Below are positions 1-10,100 of a stretch of DNA of 64,000 bases, in pieces. Under the pieces are notes generated by a model. That model worked only from the letters and a program-made list of their open reading frames with translations. It was not told where the DNA came from and searched no databases. This DNA comes from Alphaproteobacteria bacterium (lineage in GTDB: Bacteria; Pseudomonadota; Alphaproteobacteria; Micavibrionales; Micavibrionaceae): positions 558,001 to 622,000 of the forward strand of contig JAHDXS010000002.1 in assembly GCA_023384135.1 (NCBI GenBank). Direction: 5' to 3'. The position numbers and the translations under genes were made by a program. The number at the start of each line of letters is the position of its first letter. Positions within the stretch are counted from its first letter, which is position 1.

Positions 1-69
1 CTGCGTGTCGATCGGCTCGCCCTCAAGAAGCTGCTGCGCGGCCAGAAGATTTTTTCCGTAGAGACTCAT
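1..69 (-). CDS. N-terminal end of an unidentified protein (partial)
   Basis: The reverse strand opens with an ATG whose first base is at 69 and stays open to the window edge, giving 23 residues beginning MSLYGKNLLAAQQLLEG. It is divergent from the membrane protein that follows, and about 180 bases of AT-rich DNA separate the two, which is the normal look of a divergent promoter region. Too little is present to name a family; the residues look like the start of a soluble helical protein. That it is coding is an inference from the clean start and the divergent layout. Confidence 0.45.
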   Translation of the reverse strand, partial: MSLYGKNLLAAQQLLEGEPIDTQ

Positions 70-249
70 AGTCTTGTAAAACCTTGCTTTTCCCGCAGGA
101 AAATACAGGAATCAGGCTTACTGCGCAATAAAATTAGAATTATGGAATAAACCATAGCCCACACAGGGCGAGCAGAAAAAACCATTTAATAACAATAAGA
201 TAAGCAAACTCCAAAGAATTTGACCGGACGGACGGATCAGGTTAAAATT

Positions 250-1242
250 ATGGGAATTAAAGGCGGGAACAAGCAAAAAATGAGTTCTAATTCCGTAAAA
301 GGCTGGGTTGCGGGCGTGGGTCTATCGGCCCTCGCGGGTCTGTACGGCTACACGCAACTCTTCGAGTCTCCCGAAGAGCCCAAGGAGCGCGAACACGCCG
401 CGCACACGATCCACCTCAAGGGCGGCGCGGGCGCTAACCCGTTTGCCGTAACGGATGAGCCACCCCCCGAAGCCGAAGAACCCCCAAGCCCTGTCGCCAG
501 CGCATGGTCGGGCGCGGCCTCCGAGCCGCAAAAGAAAACCGATCTCAGCGAGGACCAACAACGCGCCGCGATCAGCTTCTTCGAGAAATTCAAATCCGAG
601 CAGACAGATTACGCGCGTAAATTCGATTATCTCGACTACGCCTTCGGCGAACTGGGCCGCAACCTCGATAACGCGCATATTCTGGGCCTCGACAAGCGCG
701 AACTCGCCAGCCTCATCCGCAATACATCTTTAAGGACCGTTCAGGAGCTCCAATACCAGCCCCCCGCCGACACCGCCTTTGGCCGCCTGATGCAGGCGAA
801 CAACATGCGCATCGCCCACCAGCTTTCGGGCATCGCCGACGACGGAAATCTGGACGGTCTCTACGCCGAGCAGGTCACGGGCATGACCTACGACAGCATC
901 AACCAGAACAAAATCGCCCTCGCCCTCCCGGCGGCCAAGGAGGTCTATGCATCGCTGCACGCCCTGACCCCGGATCAGGTCACGAACCTGAGCGACGACC
1001 AAGTCCAGCATTACCGCACCATGACCAATCTGGTGGACTATGTCCTCAACTCGCACGAACTGACTTATAGCGTGTTCCAGCGCAAGGAAGATCGTTACGC
1101 CGTTCTCGGCGTGGACAGGGAAGGCTGGTATCAAAGACACCTCGATCTGCACGATATGCTGGCTGCGGAGATGAAGGCCCGGATCGACCGAAACCAGCCC
1201 GCCCCGGAAACGCCCAGCCCGTGGGGCGCTCCCGGCCGTTAG
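250..1242 (+). CDS. Membrane-anchored protein of unknown function
   Basis: About 330 residues. One N-terminal hydrophobic segment (VKGWVAGVGLSALAGLYGY) is followed by an acidic, proline-rich linker (roughly residues 40-95) and a mostly helical soluble domain of about 220 residues that should lie in the periplasm. I do not recognise the domain. Three in-frame starts compete: TTG at 220, ATG at 250 and ATG at 280. The first gives an implausibly polar leader; 250 has CAGG at a usable distance, and 280 also places the anchor well. It converges with the nucleotidyltransferase gene, only 3 bases apart. It lies near icmB but on the opposite strand, so a role in secretion is only a guess. Confidence 0.7.
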   Translation: MGIKGGNKQKMSSNSVKGWVAGVGLSALAGLYGYTQLFESPEEPKEREHAAHTIHLKGGAGANPFAVTDEPPPEAEEPPSPVASAWSGAASEPQKKTDLSEDQQRAAISFFEKFKSEQTDYARKFDYLDYAFGELGRNLDNAHILGLDKRELASLIRNTSLRTVQELQYQPPADTAFGRLMQANNMRIAHQLSGIADDGNLDGLYAEQVTGMTYDSINQNKIALALPAAKEVYASLHALTPDQVTNLSDDQVQHYRTMTNLVDYVLNSHELTYSVFQRKEDRYAVLGVDREGWYQRHLDLHDMLAAEMKARIDRNQPAPETPSPWGAPGR

Positions 1243-1245
1243 GAT

Positions 1246-2010
1246 CTAGGCCGCAAACGAACTCATAAACGATTTCCAGCCGCCCGCCAGCGACTTTTGC
1301 GCGGCATTAGCCACCAGAGTCCGCTCGATCTTGAGCATATCCTCGGAAATAAGGTTTGAGGGGTTGGCAGGGTCGGTCAGACTCGCATTTTTGAAATCCG
1401 TCGCCAGATAAACGAGAATCGACTTGATATGGCTCTCGATATCTTGCGTTTCACTGATATTCTTATGGCTCTTGAGGGCTTCGATAACGGCAAGCTCCAG
1501 AACGAACGAAGGGAAAAAAAGACTCTTGGCGTTTCGCCACAATTTCATAATCCTGATTTCGCTGAGCCGGCCCGACAAAGCCACGATCTGCGTGTGCGTA
1601 TTGAGATTGGTGACCACCCATTCGCCGGTCTTGCGGTTGAAAACCCGGTGATCTTCGCTTTTCGAATTCGCCTTGCGGGCGGGAATGAGGTCGATCAGAA
1701 GACCCCCGGTCGGTACCTGAATGGCGATATGGTTAGCCCGCACGTTGGGGTATCCGTTCTTGCGCAAATGCTCGAAAAGCCCCTTATAGATGGTGACGGG
1801 TGCATGATTGTAATCATGAGCAAGCGAGATCAGCAGATCGGCGTCCGTACCCCCGGGCACGTTGGTGCCCTTGGCGAACGATCCCGTAACCCGCGAATGT
1901 TCGATGGCATCCCCGCCCCAAGCTTTGACCACAGGCAAAATCTCCACCAAGACCTGCTTGACAGAGCGGAAGCCGTCTTCCTCTGTACGTCGTTGCGTAA
2001 AAACTTTCAT
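1246..2010 (-). CDS. Nucleotidyltransferase of the Pol-beta superfamily (CD-NTase/SMODS-like)
   Basis: 254 residues. The catalytic signature is visible: GSFAKGT (the G-S motif that holds the triphosphate) followed by DAD (first two metal-binding acids, around residues 57-59), and a third acid in the strand LLIDLIPA. This arrangement is shared by OAS/cGAS-like nucleotidyltransferases and by CCA-adding enzymes; length and the C-terminal helical half fit the OAS-like branch. In CBASS phage defence such enzymes make cyclic nucleotides for a neighbouring effector, but no effector, ubiquitin-like or HORMA gene is adjacent here, so the product and role are unknown. Start: ATG at 2010 with a weak AGG upstream. 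It lies downstream of the aldo/keto reductase on the same strand. Confidence 0.75.
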   Translation of the reverse strand: MKVFTQRRTEEDGFRSVKQVLVEILPVVKAWGGDAIEHSRVTGSFAKGTNVPGGTDADLLISLAHDYNHAPVTIYKGLFEHLRKNGYPNVRANHIAIQVPTGGLLIDLIPARKANSKSEDHRVFNRKTGEWVVTNLNTHTQIVALSGRLSEIRIMKLWRNAKSLFFPSFVLELAVIEALKSHKNISETQDIESHIKSILVYLATDFKNASLTDPANPSNLISEDMLKIERTLVANAAQKSLAGGWKSFMSSFAA

Positions 2011-2068
2011 GGACCTACCGACGGGAAACCGCCGGAATCAAGAATACTCACGAATCGAGTATACAACG

Positions 2069-3109
2069 CTAATAAGGAATCGGAAAGTCCCGCCTGACTT
2101 CGTCAATATCCCTAAGCACTTCGGGGCTTAGCGCAAGATCGACGGAGTCGATATTGGCCTTGAGCTGCTGCATCGTCGTCGCGCCGATGATGTTGGCGGT
2201 CACGAAGGGCCGCGAATTAACGAAAGCCAGCGCCATCTGGCACACATCAAGCTTATGTTTTTTGGCCACGGCCATATAGGCCCGCACGGCGTCATTCGCT
2301 TGAAGCGTATCCCGCGCCGACCTGTTCGAAAGCAACGTCCAGCGCGATCCCTTCGGCCGCTTGCCGTTCAGATACTTGCCACTCAGCATCCCCGTAGCCA
2401 GCGGCGACCACGCCAGAAGCCCGACATTCTCGGCCATCGCGATTTCGTGCATGTCCGGCTCAAACAGACGGTAAAGCAGGCTGTATTCGTTCTGGATGGA
2501 GGCCATACGCGGCAAACCCCGCTCCTCGGACAGTCGCAGCCAGTTCATAGTGCCCCAGGCCGTCTCGTTGGATAGCCCGGCATGCCGGATCTTGCCCTCT
2601 TTGACGAGTTCGCCGAGAGTTTCCAGAACCTCAAGAAAATTCTCCCTGACTTCTTCCGGCTTGAACTTCGGATTATAGCTCCAGAGCTGGTTGAAGGCGT
2701 ATGAACCCCGGTTCGTCCAATGAAGCTGGTAAAGGTCGATATAATCGGTCTGAAGGCGCTTAAGGCTGCCCTCCAGGGCTTCCTTGATATTCTTGCGGTC
2801 GATAACCGCTTGGCCGCCCCGCACCCACGGCAGCCCCGGCCCGGCGACCTTGGTGGCAAGGATGACCTTGCTGCGGTTCCCGGTCTTTTTAAACCACGTG
2901 CCGATAATCGCCTCGGTCTTGCCATATGTCTCGGCATTGGGTGGCACGGCGTACATTTCGGCGGTATCGAAGAAATTCACCCCACGCGACAGCGCATAAT
3001 CCATCTGCGCATGGCCCTCGGCCTCGTTATTCTGCCGTCCCCATGTCATAGTGCCAAGACAGATCAGGCTGACGTTCAGGCCTGTCCGGCCGAGAGGTCT
3101 GAAAAGCAT
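2069..3109 (-). CDS. tas: Aldo/keto reductase, Tas-like
   Basis: 346 residues from the ATG at 3109, which is preceded by AAGGAA; this start gives the canonical opening MLFRPLGRTGLNVS. It is an NAD(P)H-dependent oxidoreductase with the TIM-barrel aldo/keto reductase fold. The catalytic tetrad can be read: Asp in FFDTAEMY, Tyr four residues on, Lys in LATKVAG and His in LYQLHW. The length matches E. coli Tas. It starts 10 bases after the stop of the small membrane protein gene, so it probably rides on the icmB transcript without an obvious functional link to secretion. The true substrate cannot be read from the sequence. Confidence 0.88.
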   Translation of the reverse strand: MLFRPLGRTGLNVSLICLGTMTWGRQNNEAEGHAQMDYALSRGVNFFDTAEMYAVPPNAETYGKTEAIIGTWFKKTGNRSKVILATKVAGPGLPWVRGGQAVIDRKNIKEALEGSLKRLQTDYIDLYQLHWTNRGSYAFNQLWSYNPKFKPEEVRENFLEVLETLGELVKEGKIRHAGLSNETAWGTMNWLRLSEERGLPRMASIQNEYSLLYRLFEPDMHEIAMAENVGLLAWSPLATGMLSGKYLNGKRPKGSRWTLLSNRSARDTLQANDAVRAYMAVAKKHKLDVCQMALAFVNSRPFVTANIIGATTMQQLKANIDSVDLALSPEVLRDIDEVRRDFPIPY

Positions 3110-3119
3110 AAGCTGTTCC

Positions 3120-3719
3120 TTAGAAAATCTTCTTCCTGAAGCGGTTGAGATCGAACTCAATACTCTGCAGGCTATCGGGAATCGGCACGGGAAGGGTCAG
3201 ATCGGGCGGGTTGGCCACCAGATAGGGAATCGAAACGTTGAACCGCTCGACCTCGATCGGGTCAATGTTAAGCTTGCCGATCTTGACCTCTGCAAGGTAG
3301 CTTGCCTTGGTCTGCTCGTCGACGGCAAACGTGCATTGGAAAGAGTCGAGCCTGTAGGACCCGAAAGCGTCAATATGGGTAAACCAAATCCGGACGCTAC
3401 CGCCTCGTGTAATCACAACTTCGCTCAGGAGCAACGTCTGCGGGTAAGGAATATTAAGCTCAAGGTAGGTTTTGCATATTCCATAGCTAAGGCCACCTTT
3501 ATACGGCGCAAAAAGATAATAAAGAAGCCATCCAAAAAGTCCGAGAAATCCAAAGATTAAACTCTGCTTTAAACGCTGTTTCCTTTTCTGCGATCTCTTC
3601 TCTTTAAGTTTATCGGCAAGCGTAAAGGAACTCGGCGGGGCAGGGGCTTGATCCTCTTGGATAACCGTCTGCTGCGCGATCTGCTGCTCCTGCCGGATAT
3701 CTTTTGTCTTTTCGCTCAT
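3120..3719 (-). CDS. Single-pass membrane protein, icmB-linked, unknown function
   Basis: 199 residues. A basic, Gln-rich cytoplasmic N-terminus of about 60 residues is followed by one transmembrane segment (LIFGFLGLFGWLLYYLF) and a roughly 120-residue periplasmic region rich in beta strands, with two cysteines. Its start overlaps the icmB stop by 4 bases (ATGA), the mark of translational coupling. The topology resembles small inner-membrane Dot/Icm subunits, but I do not recognise it as any named one. A lineage-specific accessory subunit is an inference from position only. Confidence 0.75.
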   Translation of the reverse strand: MSEKTKDIRQEQQIAQQTVIQEDQAPAPPSSFTLADKLKEKRSQKRKQRLKQSLIFGFLGLFGWLLYYLFAPYKGGLSYGICKTYLELNIPYPQTLLLSEVVITRGGSVRIWFTHIDAFGSYRLDSFQCTFAVDEQTKASYLAEVKIGKLNIDPIEVERFNVSIPYLVANPPDLTLPVPIPDSLQSIEFDLNRFRKKIF

Positions 3720-6700
3720 CGTTCCTTCAGGCTGATCCGCTTGCCTTCTTCTTTCTCAGCGATCTTCTTGCTTTCTTCCATAAGCTCGTTGACGATTTCC
3801 TCAATAACGGCGCTGATCATAGCCTGACGGGAATCGCCGCTTTCGCTGTTAGCCAGAACACGGCGGCGAATTTCGTTACGCGCGCTGCCGCCCGGATACG
3901 CAAAGGCAAGCATCTGCCGGGCGCGCCCGGCCCCTAAAAACGCATACAGACGGTTTCGGATCGCGACATCCTCTGCGGAGGTGTTCAATGACCAAAGCTC
4001 AATCGGTCCAAGAGTGTTGTAAAGATGCTGTTCGTAACGGCCTGAAGTGGATCCTAGAACCAGAAGACAAGGCGCACCAATGGATTTGGGGCCGGTCAGG
4101 CGATAGCGTATAACGTGCCGTGCCGTATTGGAGAGACCAAAGCGATTAACGACGTCGTCTACGGCTTTATCTGAAATAGCCGTACCGAGAACCCAGACGC
4201 CGGTGGCAAGATCCACCATATCCTTGTCGAAGTCGTCAATGAGCTGAGAGGTCAGAACGATCTGGACGCCGCGCTTCCGGCCCTCACGAACGTCACGGAT
4301 AACCTGTGCGCGCACGGAATTGGATTTACTGGTTCTATGAAACTCGTCGAAATTGAGACGTTTGGGGGTTTCAGCGACTTCCTGTAAGCGAAGCGCATGA
4401 TATTCCTGATATTTCTCGGGAATATGCAGCAGGGTCTCTGGGCTCATCCACCAGGAACGAACGAGCGCATGACGCGCCAGCATGTACATGATGGAAGTTT
4501 GGCGGTCTGCGGCCTCATCCCCTTGCGGCGCCACGTCCATAAGGTCAAGAGAGCAAAGCCTTGTGTCTGCGATATCGAACTGCGTAACCGATGAAAGAAT
4601 GGGGTATTCCCGGATCGCCGATGTAACCATCCGCTCGAAAGCGCTCAAAACAGTTTCGGCGCTGAACCCGACCGAAGTTTCCTCCAGCAGGTTTCGGATC
4701 TGCGGACGCCGGGAGGCAGTGATCGAGTCGTTCAGGGTGGGAACGGCATGCCGCTGGGCAAGATTGGCAAGGTGATACTGCTCCAGATCGAACAATTTAT
4801 CGACGATATCCCACCAGAAGGGATCGGTCGGAAGGTGAATGTTGTAACGGTTGATGGCGGCGTCAATCTCGGACTCAAGGCGCGGCAAATAGGGGCGCGC
4901 TTCGGCGTTGGCGGCCGTGTCGTTCCGCCACCTGAACATCTCGTCGACGACCAGACCGCAAAGCTGTTGCATGCCGTCATAAGGCTTGTCATACCCGGGC
5001 GGGGTGGTCAGCAGCGTAAGAAGCTCAACGAGATACGAGCGCTCTTCGGGAAGCGGAGCCCGACAGCCAAGCTGCGTGTCAAACGGGTTAATCGCGTATT
5101 GGTGCGCCATCTGCAGGCGGAAATAGTTTGCCTCATGCTGACGCGCGAGCGGCAGGGCTTCTTTGATAAGAGACACCAGCCCCGAAGACGAAGGCCCGAT
5201 ATCGATAACTGCGACATAAGGAAGCTTCGAAAGACCGGGAGAAAGACAGGTCCCGAGATTCAGCGTGTTAAGCAAAACGGACTTACCGGCGCCGGGCTGC
5301 GCAAAGATCAGATCGAACCACGTCGTTGTCAGATTCGTTCCGGTCTGATAGGGCCAGAGCTTGCCGTCAGGCGTCCTGAAAAGCATGGCGCCTTCTTGGA
5401 ACGGACTGGACGGCCTTTGCCAAGGCAAAAGCTTGAAAATCTCAATCATCGGCGCAATGCCGGTGGGCGCCGTCCCGCCGCAATGAATGCCCATCGCAGA
5501 GGACATAATGCAATCCAGCGGGTCTCCCGAAAATTCCGTAACCTGGCAGTATCCCCAACTTTCAATGGACTGCAAAAGGACGGAGAGCCGATCGAGAATC
5601 TTATCCTTTTCCTCGATTGTGCACCACGTCGCGAAAGACAGCCGTATTTTAACCACGGGCTCTTTACGCGCCATGGCGATCAAGCTCTCAAGAGAATACT
5701 TGATCTGCTTGTTAGAACCGTTTGTCGGGCCTAGAATCGTGGCGGCGAAAGCGCGGAACGCAATCGCCGAAGCCCCGCCGCCCTCGATCAAAAACGATAT
5801 GCGGAAGGGAATGTCCGCTTCCACAAGCCTGTTCATCAAAACGGGAAAGGGCGTGGCGTCCATGGGGCCGAGCGTCATATCCCCGCCCGCCCAGAGCATG
5901 TTCCCGATCCGCGCGACCGATTTTCCCAGAACCCGGGCGTCTGCCGCGGTAATCTGGTTGGCGAGGTTGGGCCAGAGAATGTCCGACATATCGACGGAGC
6001 TTTGCGGCGCGCGCGGCGGGATGGGATCCCCTGGAAGGCAGGCCCGCCAGGACTCGTTGGCCCGGTCGGGGAAAAGGTTGCTGCGAACGGCCGTCAGCGC
6101 TTCATGCACTTCCATAAGCTTGCACTCGACACCCAACTCGTCCAGGGCCGACATAATCGCGGAAATAAAACTCTTGTGACGGGTGCGCAGGGGCTCCATG
6201 ACGCCCATGGGATATTGCGCATAACCCGCGGGAAGCCAGTTTTTAGCCTCGTCCTTGACATCCTGCGCCGCGCGCTTGACCTCGCTCTTGCTAAGGATAA
6301 GCGGGCGCGTCCACAAAACGAAATAACATTCCTCATGGGTACAAAAACGCTCAAGGTTCTTAATCCGCTCAAGAAACAGATCATCGACATCAAGGCCCAT
6401 ATTTTGCGCAGAAATACGGCTCGGCCGGACATATTCTTCAAGAACCTGACGGATACGCCCCGGGTCGCGCACGAAATAGACCTGCATGGCGTGGCCCTGA
6501 CGGTCGAAACGCGATCCGATCTTGATGGTGGCGGAATTGACGATGGCGTTGAACTCATCATCCCCGATGATCTGGCGGCTGCCCTCAACTTTTACATAAG
6601 AAAGCAACGAGCCATCGGTCGAAACCATGGTGGTCTCGTTTTCCATGGTCTCAAGCCTGATGAAAGACGAAACGGAGTACTTCAAGCCCTTCTGGAAAGG

Positions 6701-6727
6701 CGCAAGGATCTTGTCAAGAAGCTTCAT
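3716..6727 (-). CDS. icmB: IcmB/DotO, VirB4-like ATPase of the type IVB secretion system
   Basis: 1003 residues, nearly the same as Legionella IcmB (about 1009). It is the large cytoplasmic ATPase that docks at the base of the Dot/Icm machine and energises assembly or transport. The Walker A motif AQPGAGKS lies at about residues 476-483; a Walker-B-like acid stretch (KRLNFDEFHR) and an Arg-rich segment (DVREGRKRGVQIVLTSQ) follow about 300 residues later. In Legionella icmB follows icmJ directly; here the two are on the same strand but separated by about 5.6 kb of toxin genes, so icmB must have its own promoter or depend on read-through. Confidence 0.93.
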   Translation of the reverse strand: MKLLDKILAPFQKGLKYSVSSFIRLETMENETTMVSTDGSLLSYVKVEGSRQIIGDDEFNAIVNSATIKIGSRFDRQGHAMQVYFVRDPGRIRQVLEEYVRPSRISAQNMGLDVDDLFLERIKNLERFCTHEECYFVLWTRPLILSKSEVKRAAQDVKDEAKNWLPAGYAQYPMGVMEPLRTRHKSFISAIMSALDELGVECKLMEVHEALTAVRSNLFPDRANESWRACLPGDPIPPRAPQSSVDMSDILWPNLANQITAADARVLGKSVARIGNMLWAGGDMTLGPMDATPFPVLMNRLVEADIPFRISFLIEGGGASAIAFRAFAATILGPTNGSNKQIKYSLESLIAMARKEPVVKIRLSFATWCTIEEKDKILDRLSVLLQSIESWGYCQVTEFSGDPLDCIMSSAMGIHCGGTAPTGIAPMIEIFKLLPWQRPSSPFQEGAMLFRTPDGKLWPYQTGTNLTTTWFDLIFAQPGAGKSVLLNTLNLGTCLSPGLSKLPYVAVIDIGPSSSGLVSLIKEALPLARQHEANYFRLQMAHQYAINPFDTQLGCRAPLPEERSYLVELLTLLTTPPGYDKPYDGMQQLCGLVVDEMFRWRNDTAANAEARPYLPRLESEIDAAINRYNIHLPTDPFWWDIVDKLFDLEQYHLANLAQRHAVPTLNDSITASRRPQIRNLLEETSVGFSAETVLSAFERMVTSAIREYPILSSVTQFDIADTRLCSLDLMDVAPQGDEAADRQTSIMYMLARHALVRSWWMSPETLLHIPEKYQEYHALRLQEVAETPKRLNFDEFHRTSKSNSVRAQVIRDVREGRKRGVQIVLTSQLIDDFDKDMVDLATGVWVLGTAISDKAVDDVVNRFGLSNTARHVIRYRLTGPKSIGAPCLLVLGSTSGRYEQHLYNTLGPIELWSLNTSAEDVAIRNRLYAFLGAGRARQMLAFAYPGGSARNEIRRRVLANSESGDSRQAMISAVIEEIVNELMEESKKIAEKEEGKRISLKER

Positions 6728-7112
6728 GGTCCCGGAGTCTTAAGGTTTCCCGTGATATTTTACCCGCACATATTACACGAAGATAATAAGAAAGATAGAT
6801 AAAGATAACCCAAGATCGGGCCCAAGAAAACACTTCTTTGGAAAGCCGCACTCCGTGCTCGGAACGGCCGGGCTGGCATGGCGTTTTGTCGGGCGGTGAG
6901 AAAATTATCGGGACGGACGGATTTTTTTCTTGCCCGCTCTGCGTGAATCCGGTTAGCCTTTTTGCGCGTATTAAGTGTGTGTGGAGCCCTCCGTCATGCG
7001 GAATAAGGCCACGTCCCTTCGCCTCGAAAGCGGCGAAGTCCTCTTCGTGCGCCTATATAATTTTATATGAAGATTATGACCGCCGCCCAACCCGCAGAAC
7101 GGAGAATTTGAG
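6728..7112. other. Non-coding stretch between icmB and the RTX gene
   Basis: About 385 bases between divergently oriented genes. The icmB side (6755-6810) is AT-rich with runs such as ATAATAAGAAAGATAGAT and could hold the icmB promoter. On the RTX side there is TATATAAT at about 7052-7059, a possible -10 box without a good -35, and GGAG about 11 bases before the RTX start. An open frame across 6838-7116 lacks coding character and is not called. The left edge of the toxin insertion should lie in this stretch. Confidence 0.5.
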
Positions 7113-10100
7113 ATGACGACAACCCTTCCCGCCCTCTTGGATATTCAAAGCGACTTTTTAGAGAACGATGAGACCTTTGGTTACAACGACCGGGGGGAAA
7201 TGTACCTCCGGACTCACATTGAAACAAGCGTAACTACCTTACTCGTATATGGGCATGCTTCAGTCCTAGAGGGAAACATAGCTACCTTTAGTGGCCTAGC
7301 AGGCGGAGCAGCATTTCTGGCAAATTACGTCTTAGCTGACAGATCAGCACACGACCCCTCTGCTGCATACCAATCATACAGCATGCAAAACAACTCGCAT
7401 GGAACCAACGACATTTTCACTATATCACAATTGGTAGCACAAGATTACATGGTATCAGTTATTGATGACTTTAACGAGCCAGGTGGAAACGGTTTTAGAA
7501 CCAACGCAGAGGGAATAGTGTCAGCTCGTCAAAGTTGGGAAAATTTCGGAATGGAAGATCAATTTCCCGGCCAAGTCTTCGAAGTTTTCGGGACAACGAA
7601 TGATGTAATTGTAAGCGCAGTTCTTCCGACAGGAATCTTTGCAAATGGAGGAGAAGACGGAGAGAACGCTGCCTGGTCGGGAGTTCTTGGAAGTATATTA
7701 TTTGGAAAGAGCGTTGAAGATTTTTCTGAGCGCTATGGCTATGGATTTGTATCAGGTCCAGATCCAGTGCCTGTCATTTTCGACTCAGCCAGTATTCAAA
7801 ACTACGTTTTACATTATGACCCTCAAAATTTTGGTTCAGACGGTATTGGGCTGGCAGGAGATAGGAATGATGATGGTATCATGAACTATGAGGACGGAAT
7901 GGTGGTGATGCTGGATACCTATAGCGCAAGGGTAACAGGGGTTATATGGGAAGAGATTGTTGAAAGTTTACTTGCGATAGCTGCCACTTCTTACGGTGAT
8001 TTGGCCGCTGCGACAACAGCTTATGACCTAGACTGGGAAAGCTTCAGAAATTGGCAACTTATGAAGGACTTTCGAGCCCAATTATCTGAAGGCGGGGAGT
8101 ATGACTTTGAAAAATATGCCTATTTGAACGGTCAAAATTATCAAGAACAAGATTTTTGGGGTATGACTGAATACCTCTTAGGAGATGCGCCAGGCTTAGT
8201 CAGGAATATGGTTTTCTACTACGACCGCAATCTTACTGGAACACAGGGAAATGACTTTCTGAGTACCGGCGCAGGAGAAGATATTTTAATCGGCGGCGAT
8301 GGTGATGACCTACTTAGAGGAGGATGGGGTGCCGATCATCTCTATGGCGGCAACGATAACGATATTTTGATTGGCGAAAACGGCGATGATCATCTGGACG
8401 GTCAGAATGGCAACGACGTTCTTTTTGGAGCTTACGGAACCGATGTCGTTAGCGGAGGCGCCGGGAATGATCTTTTCTTTGCCCACGCATCTGTAACAGG
8501 ACTGGATGGAGACATCTATGATGGAGATTCTGGCACAGATACGCTCGATTATTCGTATGTAGATTACACATACGGGCTGACAATAGACTTATCAAACACA
8601 CAAGGCACCGCCACCGATAGCTTTTATTTTACAGATTACGTTATTGAAATCGAAAATATCGCCGCCACCCATCAATCTGATTGGATCACAGGATCATCCT
8701 CATCCAATGTTTTTGCAGGTTTGGAAGGCGACGACATCTTTTACGCCTCTAGCGGAAAAGACGTTTATCACGGCGGTTATACCGATGCGGAGATGCAAAA
8801 TTTCTGGGAGCACGACCTTCAAGACATCGACCGCATAAACGATGGCGATGAAGACACCGTAAACTATCTCGGCATGACCGGCGTCGCCTTTGAGGTCACC
8901 CTCATCGACGCGGCCCTCAAAAATTACTGGGTCGATAAATATTACAGCGGAACCCTTTACAGCGGAACATGGGACCGGGATATTCTGTTCTCTATCGAAT
9001 TGCTGGACATTGATATCGGCTATCGCCACGATGCCGGCGGGGCGGTCCATATGGGCGACTCCGGCAACAATATCATGAACTACATAAACCTAGGCGGCGG
9101 AAACTATAACGTCCCCTACAGCTTTTACGGCTACGGGGGTATCGATACTCTTTGGGGCGGGGTCAAAAACGACCTGCTGGTCGGCGGAACGGGTGACGAT
9201 ATTTTGTCCGGGAACGACGGGAACGACACCTACTTCTACAGCTTAGGAGACGGGAACGACAACCTGAACGACGGCGGCACTAACGGCGATATTGACACAA
9301 TTCTTTTCGGCTTTGGCATCAATCCCTGGGAGGTCTCTCTCGGCCGCTACCATACCGACAAAATGACCATAACCTTTGCTGACCAGTCTTACATAACTGT
9401 AGACAATCAGAACTCGAACGGATTCGGCATCGACTATATCGAATTTATGGACGGAACCACCTGGGACATGCAGGGCACACTCGTAACCGTCTACGGCACG
9501 GGCGGCAACGATAACCTCTCCGGCACAACTGAGTCGGCCTACCGCGAAGGCTCTCTGATCCATGACGTCATCTACGCGGGCGGAGGCAATGACTACGTCA
9601 ACGGCCACGGCGGCAACGACACGATTTATGGTGGCGATGGGAACGATGTCACCCTCCATGGAGGATACGGCGAGGACGTGATCTATGGCGAAGACGGCGA
9701 CGACACTATCAACGGCGGACACGACGATGACATCCTGTACGGAGGCATTGGCGTCGACACCATTAACGGAGGCGAGGACGAAGATATAATTTACGGAGAC
9801 GCCGGCAACGACATCCTCAAAGGAGATAACCACGATGATATCGTCTACGGTGGTGAAGGGGACGACACCATCAACGGCGGAAACGGTGTCGATAGCCTCT
9901 ACGGCGATGCCGATAACGACACCATCAACGGCGATAACGGAAACGACATCATCTATGGCGGCGGCGGGAACGATACCCTCATCGGCGGCACCGCCGATGC
10001 CGGAAACGATATCCTCGTGGGCGACGACGGAAACGACACCCTGAACGGCTATAACGGCGCCGATACGCTGTACGGCGGCGCAGGCATTGACACAATGACC

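Noticed and set aside
6838-7116. Plus-strand frame of 92 codons before the RTX gene
   Set aside because: No ribosome site, Cys/Pro/Arg-rich random-looking composition and overlap with the RTX leader.
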